Shown here: positions 1 through 5,999 of the stretch, piece after piece
Position numbering within the stretch: position 1 is the stretch's first letter
Layout: every line of letters begins with the position of its first letter
Assembly (NCBI GenBank): GCA_027620595.1
Contig: JAQCDI010000170.1
Span: 1-6,019, forward strand
DNA from: Bacteroidota bacterium
GTDB taxonomy: Bacteria > Bacteroidota > Rhodothermia > Rhodothermales > UBA10348
Direction of reading: 5' to 3'
Length of the DNA: 6,019 nucleotides
The notes under the pieces: model-generated
What the model saw: only the letters and a program-made list of their open reading frames with translations
What the model was told of the DNA's origin: nothing
Database searches by the model: none
Translations under genes and position numbers: made by a program

Positions 1-1434
1 GCCGTGGCGCCCGGATTCATCAACATGCTGTCCTGGGCGCCCGATGACCTGTGGGGGGACGGCCGCTCGATGTCCGACATCCTGCAGGGCGTCACCCTGG
101 AGGTATTCGGGGAAGGCAGCTCCGAAGGTCCCCTCAGTGAGGCCATGAAAGATGCCTACGATCCGGAGGATCGCCCGCAGTGGATCACGCTCCGGGAGTT
201 CCTGGAAACGCTGGAGCAGCGGGGCATTTCCACCAACGTGGCCTCCTTCATCGGCGCCACGACGGTGCGTGTGCACGAGCTCGGATATGAGGATCGCCCC
301 CCGACCCCCGAAGAGCTCGATCGCATGAAGGCCTTGGTGCGCCAGGCCATGGAGGAAGGGGCGATGGGACTGGGTTCATCGCTGATCTATGCGCCGGCCT
401 TCTATGCGGACACCGACGAACTCATTGAGCTCTCCAGGGTCGTGTCCGAGTACGACGGCATGTACATCTCCCACATGCGCTCCGAGGGCAACCAGCTGCT
501 CGAGGCGCTCGAGGAATTGATCACCATAGCGCGGGAAGCCGATGTAAAAGCCCAGGTCTACCACCTGAAGGCCGCCGGAGAGAGCAACTGGCCCAAGATG
601 GATCAGGCCATTGCCCGCATCGAAGCGGCCCGCGCCGAGGGCCTGGCCATCACCGCCGACATGTATACGTATGTAGCGGGCGCCACCGGCCTCGACGCGC
701 ACATGCCCCCGTGGGTACAGGAAGGCGGCTTCGGCGCCTGGCGCGAGCGGCTGATGGACCCGGACATCCGTGCCCGGGTGCTCGAGGAGATGCGGACGCC
801 GACCAATGAATGGGAAAACCTGGGCCTCGGGGCCGGCCCGGAAGGCATCATGGTGGTCAGCTTCAAGCAGGATTCGCTCCGGCATCTGATCGGGCGATCC
901 CTGGCCGACATCGCCGCCGAGCGCGGCACGACACCGGAGGACGTGGCCATCGACCTGGTCATCCACGACTCCACCCGCGTCGGCACGGTTTATTTCCTGA
1001 TGTCGGAAGAAAACGTTCGCAAGCAGATTGCCCTGCCCTGGATGGCGTTCGACTCGGATGCCGGCTCCATGGCCCCTGAAGGCGAGAACCTCAACAACAA
1101 CCCTCATCCCCGCGCCTACGGCAACTTTGCCCGCCTGCTCGGGAAATACGTGCGGGACGAACAGGTCATTCCCCTCGAGGAAGCGGTTCGTCGCCTGACC
1201 AGCTTTCCCGCGGAGAACCTGGGTGTGGTGAACCGCGGGCGACTCGCCTCGGGTTACTTCGCGGACATAACGGTTTTCGACCCGGCCACGATCCAGGACC
1301 ATGCCACCTTTGAGGAGCCGCACCAGCTGTCCACCGGCATGCATCATGTCTTTGTCAACGGCGGTCATGTGATCCGGGATGGTGCGCACACGGGAGCCAT
1401 GCCCGGCCGGGCCGTATACCGGGGAGAACGATGA
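1..1434 (+). CDS. Amidohydrolase, N-acyl-D-amino-acid deacylase (D-aminoacylase) family, metal-ligand-poor variant; 5'-partial
   Basis: Partial gene. The reading frame is open from base 1, and the GTG at 4 encodes the Val/Ala-Pro-Gly-Phe-Ile strand that sits about 70 residues into relatives, so it is not the start. Numbering from that GTG, the visible 476 residues cover most of the TIM-barrel and the C-terminal composite-sheet part. Family landmarks are MYISHMRSEG (153-162), QVYHLK (184-189), DMYTYVAG (219-226), FDSDAGS (349-355), HPRAYGNFARLLGKY (368-382) and a C-terminal VNGGHVIRDG...TGAMPGRA. Hand alignment of the last ~109 residues with the next gene gives about 58 identities, so the two are paralogues. 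Oddity: the HxH motif reads NMLSWA (Leu28-30 and Trp34-36 by base position) and the usual GNCG Cys position is Gly38. His187 and Asp352 remain. Members are usually periplasmic or cytoplasmic Zn hydrolases releasing D-amino acids; whether this one is catalytic is doubtful. The family call is firm, the substrate unknown. The stop overlaps the next start by four bases. Confidence 0.9.
   Translation, partial: AVAPGFINMLSWAPDDLWGDGRSMSDILQGVTLEVFGEGSSEGPLSEAMKDAYDPEDRPQWITLREFLETLEQRGISTNVASFIGATTVRVHELGYEDRPPTPEELDRMKALVRQAMEEGAMGLGSSLIYAPAFYADTDELIELSRVVSEYDGMYISHMRSEGNQLLEALEELITIAREADVKAQVYHLKAAGESNWPKMDQAIARIEAARAEGLAITADMYTYVAGATGLDAHMPPWVQEGGFGAWRERLMDPDIRARVLEEMRTPTNEWENLGLGAGPEGIMVVSFKQDSLRHLIGRSLADIAAERGTTPEDVAIDLVIHDSTRVGTVYFLMSEENVRKQIALPWMAFDSDAGSMAPEGENLNNNPHPRAYGNFARLLGKYVRDEQVIPLEEAVRRLTSFPAENLGVVNRGRLASGYFADITVFDPATIQDHATFEEPHQLSTGMHHVFVNGGHVIRDGAHTGAMPGRAVYRGER
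1421..1434 (+). promoter_or_regulatory. Shine-Dalgarno site and ATGA stop-start overlap between the two amidohydrolases
   Basis: GGGGAG at 1421-1426 lies four bases before the ATG at 1431. The TGA of the upstream gene (1432-1434) is nested in the same ATGA. This fixes the start of the second amidohydrolase and implies translational coupling, so the two proteins are probably made in linked amounts. Confidence 0.8.
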
Positions 1435-3011
1435 AACGACTGTCCGTTCTGGTACTGCTGACCGCGCTGGGCTGCGGTTCGCCCGATTATGACCTCATCA
1501 TCGAAGGCGCCACCATCGTGGACGGGACGGGCGAGCCGTCCTACGTCGGAGACGTGGGTGTGCGGGCCGACACGATTGCTTTCATCGGGGATCTGGGCGA
1601 TGCGTCGGCTACGGAGCGGGTGGCAGCCTCCGGACTGGTCCTGGCCCCCGGGTTCATCGACATCCACAGCCACGCCACATCGGGCAGCATCGAGGGCAGT
1701 GACATCGTTGAGCGCCCTGAGGCGGAAAACTATGTCCGGCAAGGAGTTACAACCGTTCTTGGCGGACAGGACGGTGCCTCCATGGCGGACGTTGCGGCGT
1801 TCCTTTCGTACATGGATGACCATCCGGCCACCATCAATGTGGGCGTCTTCTATGGGCACGGTTCGCTCCGGGCCCGGGTCATGGGAGAGGACGATGTGCC
1901 CCCCACGCAGGAGTCCCTGGGCGAAATGGTCCGCCTTGTTGAGCAGGCCATGGCCGACGGCGCTTTCGGCCTCTCCTCCGGCCTGGAATACACGCCGGGA
2001 GCCTTCGCTTCGGTGGATGAGCTGGCCGCCCTGTCCGCTCCTGTTGCGGCGCATGACGGAATGTACATATCGCACATCCGGGACGAGGGAGGCCGGTTGC
2101 TGGAGAGTGTCGATGAGGTGCTCGAGGTAGGACGACGCTCGGGAGCCCGCGTACAGGTGACGCATCACAAGGTGATCGGCAAGGGTCGTTGGGGCATGGC
2201 CTCCGAATCGCTGGCCCTGATCGATGCCGCGAGGATTACGGGTGTCGATGCAGCCTCCGACCAATATCCCTACACCGCATCCAGCACGGGGCTGACCATC
2301 CTCTTTCCCACCTGGAGCAAGGACGGCGGCTTCGAAGCGCTACAGGCCCGCTTGGCCGATCCGGCCCAGCGGGCGCGTATCCGGGCCGATGTCATTGAAC
2401 ATATCACCGTGGAACGCGGCGCCGACCCATCCACGATCGTGGCGGCGCGTTGCGGCTTCGATGCCTCCTTCAACGGTAAGAGCCTGGCGGACATCCTTAC
2501 TGATCGGGGCGAACCGGTAACCGTACCGGGCGCGGCCGACGTGGCCCTCGAACTGGTGGAGGCCGGCAGCTGCTCGGGCGTCTTCCACTCGATGTCGGAT
2601 GGGGATGTAGCCACCATCATACAGCATCCGTGGACGTCGATTTCCTCTGACGGAGGCATTCCGGCCCTGGATGAAGGAGTCCCCCACCCCCGCAATTACG
2701 GCGCCTTTGCCCGCGTTTTGGGACGATATGTCCGGGAAGACGGAGTCCTATCGCTGGAGGAGGCTGTCCGCAAGATGACGGCCCTGCCCGCCGAACGGCT
2801 CCGACTCGCAGACCGCGGGACGCTGGCCGTCGGGAAGAAAGCGGACCTGGTCGTCTTCGATCCGCAGTCCATCCGGGACACCGCCCTCTTCGGAGATCCC
2901 CACCACTACGCCGAAGGGGTGCATCACGTTTGGGTCTCGGGTCGCCCCGTACTCCGGGACGGCGCCTCGACCGGCGAGCGGCCCGGCAAGGCGCTCCGAC
3001 ACGGACAATAG
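1431..3011 (+). CDS. N-acyl-D-amino-acid deacylase (D-aminoacylase) family amidohydrolase, predicted lipoprotein
   Basis: Complete 526-residue protein, normal length for the family. Residues 1-15 (MKRLSVLVLLTALGC) look like a short lipoprotein signal: K2-R3, a hydrophobic run, then ALGC with Cys15 as the lipidated residue. Gly at +2 does not match the inner-membrane retention signal known from E. coli. An envelope location is therefore predicted. The catalytic fold follows: YDLIIEGATIVDGTG (20-34), LAPGFIDIHSHA (71-82) with metal ligands His79 and His81, QGVTTVLGGQDG (104-115), YISHIRDEG (212-220), VQVTHHK (241-247) with His245, DQYPYTASST (277-286), SSDGG with catalytic Asp407, HPRNYGAFARVLGRY (419-433), and the usual C-terminal GRP-V-RDG...PGKAL. 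The bridging Cys of characterised D-aminoacylases (GNCG) is replaced by Asp114 (GQDG). Expected chemistry is metal-dependent amide hydrolysis, classically N-acyl-D-amino acid to D-amino acid plus carboxylate. The actual substrate cannot be read from the sequence; D-aminoacylase, N-acyl-D-glutamate deacylase or a dipeptidase-like activity are all possible. Confidence 0.93.
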   Translation: MKRLSVLVLLTALGCGSPDYDLIIEGATIVDGTGEPSYVGDVGVRADTIAFIGDLGDASATERVAASGLVLAPGFIDIHSHATSGSIEGSDIVERPEAENYVRQGVTTVLGGQDGASMADVAAFLSYMDDHPATINVGVFYGHGSLRARVMGEDDVPPTQESLGEMVRLVEQAMADGAFGLSSGLEYTPGAFASVDELAALSAPVAAHDGMYISHIRDEGGRLLESVDEVLEVGRRSGARVQVTHHKVIGKGRWGMASESLALIDAARITGVDAASDQYPYTASSTGLTILFPTWSKDGGFEALQARLADPAQRARIRADVIEHITVERGADPSTIVAARCGFDASFNGKSLADILTDRGEPVTVPGAADVALELVEAGSCSGVFHSMSDGDVATIIQHPWTSISSDGGIPALDEGVPHPRNYGAFARVLGRYVREDGVLSLEEAVRKMTALPAERLRLADRGTLAVGKKADLVVFDPQSIRDTALFGDPHHYAEGVHHVWVSGRPVLRDGASTGERPGKALRHGQ

Positions 3012-3124
3012 ATCCACCATCCGGCCCTTCGATCATGAGCGGCGGATTTTGTGGAGATCCGGTGTAGGTGAATCAAGAAATTGTTATTCTTGGTGGTCAA
3101 CGGGAAGGGGCAAAGCGCGTGCCT

Positions 3125-3150
3125 GCGCCCCGAAGCGCTTCCAGCGCCCC
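3125..3150 (+). repeat. Perfect 10-bp palindrome flanked by 7-bp direct repeats in the receptor leader
   Basis: GAAGCGCTTC at 3132-3141 is a perfect palindrome. It is bracketed by two copies of GCGCCCC (3125-3131 and 3144-3150). GGGGC at 3107-3111 could pair with GCCCC in either copy. It could be an operator or a 5'-UTR fold, or chance in GC-rich DNA; no family match is claimed. Confidence 0.35.
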
Positions 3151-3172
3151 CTCAACGTCATTATTCACCCTC

Positions 3173-3179
3173 AGGAGAG
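3173..3179 (+). promoter_or_regulatory. Ribosome binding site that sets the receptor start
   Basis: AGGAGAG at 3173-3179 lies just upstream of the ATG at 3184, with six bases between AGGAG and the start. The next codons give a textbook signal peptide. This selects 3184 over the in-frame TTG at 3049, which would add 45 non-conserved-looking residues in front of the signal peptide. Confidence 0.85.
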
Positions 3180-3183
3180 TCTC

Positions 3184-5967
3184 ATGACCCAATTGCTAGC
3201 CCGACTGACGTGTGCCCTGACCCTGGTTTTGCTTCTTGCCGTGCCAGCGTCTGCACAGAACGGAACGGTTTCCGGTACCATAACTGTCGAGGAAGACGGC
3301 GCCGCTCTTGCCGGTGCAAACGTCGTCGCCTTGGATGCGGACGGATCCATCGTGACCGGAGCCGCCACCCAGCTCGATGGAACCTACAGTTTCAGCATTG
3401 CGGCGGGTACCTACACCCTCCGCGCCCGCTTCGTCGGATTCCAGGATTGCGAAATGTCGGTAACGGTTGCTGCGGGGGGCTCCACAACCATGGATTGTGC
3501 CCTCAGCCAGACCGGCCTGGAGCTCAATACCGTGATCGTGGCGGCGTCGCGTCGTGAGGAGAAAGCCCTCGATGCCCCGGCCTCCATCTCGGTCCTCTCG
3601 GCTCAGGATCTGCAGAGCAGCGTCGGCGGCTCCTCGGTTGAGGCGCTGCGCAACACGCCGGGCGTCGACATGCAGCAAACGGGTGTCGACCGCCGCGAAA
3701 TGGTGCTGCGTGGATTCAACAACGCATTCTCGGGCGCAGCATTCGTGCTTACGGATTACCGGCAGGCAGCTGTGCCGTCCCTGGCGGTGAACATCTACTC
3801 CATCATGCCCAACATTGCCATCGACGTGGATCGTGTCGAGGTAGTTCGTGGTCCGGGCTCGGCGCTTTACGGAGCCGGTGTGGATGCCGGCGTGGTACAC
3901 TTCATTACCAAGGACCCCTTCTCACACCCTGGAACGACCATCTCGGTCCAGGGAGGCGAACAGTCCATGTTCGGTGGCCAGTTCCGTCATGCCGGTGTTG
4001 CATCGAACGGCAAGCTGGGCTACAAGATCACCGGTACCTACCTGCAGGCGCAGGATTGGGAACTCGACCCCAGTGACCCACACGACGCTGCGCAGATTGC
4101 CATTGACGGCGAGCGGGACACCGATTATCAGAAGTCTAATTTCAACGGCAACCTGGAATACCGCTTCAGCGACACGGGCTCCCTGACTGCCAATGCTGGG
4201 TATTCCACCCTGAAAGCCACGGTGCTGTCCGGCGTTGGAACCCTTCAGGCCGAAGGCTACGGGTACTCCTATGGTCAGCTTCGTCTCAAGCTGGACAAAT
4301 TCTTTGCCCAGGTCTACCTGAACATCAACGATGCCGGGGACTCCCGCGTCTACGGCGCCTTTGACGTTGTGGACAAGTCCACGCAGTTGGTGGGACAGGC
4401 GCAGTACGAGTTCGCCACCGCCAATGGCAAACAGAACACGATTGTCGGCGCAGACTTCGAGTTCATCCGTCCGGACACGGAAGGAACGATCCAGACGGAC
4501 GAAGGCATCGATGAGTTCGGTGGCTACCTCCAGACCACACGGGCCATCACCCAGAAGCTGGACATCACGGGAGCCGTCCGCGGAGACTACTCCTCGGTTA
4601 CGGAAGCCTTCGAAATCAGCCCGCGCGCGGCGCTCGTCTTCAAGCCGAACAACGCCCACTCCTTCCGCGTGACGTACAACCGCGCCTTCTCGTCACCGTC
4701 GACGAACTCGAGCTTCCTGAACATCATCGCCGGATTCATCCCGGGAACGGACATTGCGATCCGGGGTCGGGGTGCAGCCGACGGGTACACCTGGCAGCGC
4801 AACGCCGCGTTCGCAGGCATTGCCGGCACGGACCTGGTGGCTTCGAGCCTGAACCCGGCCTCGCTGGGTGCTCCCCAGCCGATCGGGCTTCCGCTTGACG
4901 CTGTCTATGCCTCCATGTACGCCAGTGTAGCCGCCATTCCGCCGGCCACGCTGGCTGCGATGCTCGGTCCAGATCTGCCGGTCAACGCCCAGACGGCCGG
5001 CGCCCTGCAAGCGCTGCTCTCGCCGCAGGCCGGTACGAACGTCCAAGGCTTCTCGAACGGACTCCTGGCCTTCCTGAACACGTCCTCCGGAAGCGTTGAA
5101 GTTTCACCCTATCGTGACCTGGCCGATGTCGATCCGCTCAAGCAGACCATCACGAACACGGTCGAGTTCGGTTACAAGGGCATCATCAACGACAAGCTGC
5201 TCCTGACCGCCGACTTCTACTGGACGAAGCGTGACAACTTCGTCGGTCCGCTCCTCATGGAGACGCCGTTCGTGATCGTCCCGAACCTCTCGAACGATCT
5301 CGTTGCGGCCATTGCCACGGGTATCGCCGGTAATGCCCCGCTGGCCGGTGCGCTGGGACAGTTCGGTGTCAGCAGCCAGGCCGCGGCCGGCCTGCTGGTC
5401 GGACTGGCCGGATCGGCCCTGCCGAGCGCCAGTACACCGGTGGCCATCGTTCAGCCGATGGAGAACAACCCCGGTGTCGGCCAGACGCCTGAGTTGATGC
5501 TCACCTACCGCAACTTCGGCAAGGTCTCCTTCTACGGCTCGGACCTGGCCTTCCAGTACCTGGCCAACGCCAACCTGAGTCTGTTCGGCAACGTCTCGCT
5601 CGTCAGCGATGACTACTTCGACGAAGAAGAACTCGAAGAGGACGGCACCGGCCTGTCCCTGGCCCTCAATGCCCCGACGCTGAAAGGCGCGGCCGGATTC
5701 AAGTATGACTTCGGCTCGGGACTCAGCGTCAATGCCGCCGGCCGCTACACTGATGGTTTCCCGATCCTGTCGGGCCCGTACATCGGGGACCTGGACTCCT
5801 ACTTCCTGCTGGACGTGGGAGCCGGGTATGACATGGCCAAGGTCCAGCCGGGTCTGCGCATCGACCTGCAGATCAGCAACGCGCTGGACAACATGCATCG
5901 TCAGTTCATCGGCGCCCCGCAGATGGGACGCATGGGCTCGGCCCGTTTGACCTACACGCTGCAGTAA
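3184..5967 (+). CDS. TonB-dependent outer-membrane receptor with N-terminal carboxypeptidase-regulatory-like domain
   Basis: 927-residue protein. Residues 1-24 are a Sec signal peptide (MTQLLARLTCALTLVLLLAV then P-ASA|Q, signal peptidase I site after Ala24). Residues 25-108 form a carboxypeptidase-regulatory-like beta-sandwich (GTVSGTITVEEDG...AGANVVALD...LDGTYSFSIAAGTYTLRARFVGFQ). A TonB-box-like ELNTVIVAA is at 113-121. The plug runs about 128-245, with PGVDMQQ, VLRGFNN and the classic VEVVRGPGSALYG (218-230). The rest, to 927, is a 22-strand-type beta-barrel with alternating aromatic strands (GYKITGTYL, RVTYNRAFS, LTADFYWTKR) ending in RLTYTLQ. The role is energy-dependent import across the outer membrane, driven by TonB-ExbBD. 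The protein is shorter than most SusC proteins and no SusD follows within the window, so it is not clearly a polysaccharide system. Two Ala/Gly/Leu-rich inserts (about 540-642 and 700-779) and an acidic run DDYFDEEELEED (809-820) stand out. The two Cys of the mature chain (89, 105) lie in the N-terminal domain. Ligand unknown; the upstream D-aminoacylase-family genes suggest an acylated amino acid or peptide, but this is inference. Confidence 0.93.
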   Translation: MTQLLARLTCALTLVLLLAVPASAQNGTVSGTITVEEDGAALAGANVVALDADGSIVTGAATQLDGTYSFSIAAGTYTLRARFVGFQDCEMSVTVAAGGSTTMDCALSQTGLELNTVIVAASRREEKALDAPASISVLSAQDLQSSVGGSSVEALRNTPGVDMQQTGVDRREMVLRGFNNAFSGAAFVLTDYRQAAVPSLAVNIYSIMPNIAIDVDRVEVVRGPGSALYGAGVDAGVVHFITKDPFSHPGTTISVQGGEQSMFGGQFRHAGVASNGKLGYKITGTYLQAQDWELDPSDPHDAAQIAIDGERDTDYQKSNFNGNLEYRFSDTGSLTANAGYSTLKATVLSGVGTLQAEGYGYSYGQLRLKLDKFFAQVYLNINDAGDSRVYGAFDVVDKSTQLVGQAQYEFATANGKQNTIVGADFEFIRPDTEGTIQTDEGIDEFGGYLQTTRAITQKLDITGAVRGDYSSVTEAFEISPRAALVFKPNNAHSFRVTYNRAFSSPSTNSSFLNIIAGFIPGTDIAIRGRGAADGYTWQRNAAFAGIAGTDLVASSLNPASLGAPQPIGLPLDAVYASMYASVAAIPPATLAAMLGPDLPVNAQTAGALQALLSPQAGTNVQGFSNGLLAFLNTSSGSVEVSPYRDLADVDPLKQTITNTVEFGYKGIINDKLLLTADFYWTKRDNFVGPLLMETPFVIVPNLSNDLVAAIATGIAGNAPLAGALGQFGVSSQAAAGLLVGLAGSALPSASTPVAIVQPMENNPGVGQTPELMLTYRNFGKVSFYGSDLAFQYLANANLSLFGNVSLVSDDYFDEEELEEDGTGLSLALNAPTLKGAAGFKYDFGSGLSVNAAGRYTDGFPILSGPYIGDLDSYFLLDVGAGYDMAKVQPGLRIDLQISNALDNMHRQFIGAPQMGRMGSARLTYTLQ

Positions 5968-5999
5968 GCTTCCGGGCTTCATGGTCCTTTTGAGGGGGC

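Larger units (their letters stand above)
3012..3183 (+). promoter_or_regulatory. Intergenic leader of the TonB-dependent receptor gene; probable promoter region
   Basis: These 172 bases contain no gene. They are the only sizeable break between genes, so the receptor probably has its own promoter here. The most AT-rich part is about 3069-3093 (AATCAAGAAATTGTTATTCT and neighbours), but no convincing -35/-10 pair is visible. TATTCTTG at 3085-3092 is one mismatch from the Bacteroidota -7 element TAnnTTTG, yet no TTG lies at the right distance upstream. A weak hairpin (ATCCG 3019-3023 with CGGAT 3043-3047, then TTT) just after the amidohydrolase stop could be a poor terminator. The exact transcription start is not determinable. 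Confidence 0.4.

Noticed and set aside
4..6. GTG at position 4 as the real start of the first gene
   Set aside because: The frame is open to base 1, no ribosome binding site can be seen, and the residue falls in the APGFI strand, about 70 residues inside relatives including the downstream paralogue.
376..1389. Long open frame on the minus strand opposite the first amidohydrolase
   Set aside because: It lies fully antisense to a gene with clear family motifs, its translation shows no recognisable domain, and such frames arise easily in GC-rich coding DNA.
1365..2264. Minus-strand open frame of 299 codons across the junction of the two amidohydrolases
   Set aside because: Shadow of two well-supported + strand genes; no motif, no supported start site.
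3019..3050. Hairpin ATCCG/CGGAT followed by TTT as a terminator for the amidohydrolase pair
   Set aside because: Only five clean pairs and a long loop with a short T-run; too weak to call as a separate feature.
3035..3067. Ten-codon ATG-TAG frame in the receptor leader (MSGGFCGDPV)
   Set aside because: No ribosome binding site and no attenuator-like codon run; consistent with chance.
3049..3183. TTG start extending the receptor by 45 residues
   Set aside because: The ATG at 3184 has a good AGGAG and begins a classic signal peptide; the extension would bury that signal and includes Trp/Arg-rich sequence unlike the family.
3184..5967. Receptor as SusC of a SusCD polysaccharide locus
   Set aside because: Length and plug motifs fit a general receptor with a regulatory-like domain, and no SusD or glycoside hydrolase gene is present in the window.
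5104..5982. Minus-strand open frame of 292 codons opposite the receptor C-terminus
   Set aside because: Antisense to the beta-barrel; its Val/Gln/Arg/Gly-rich composition reflects the complement of receptor codons.
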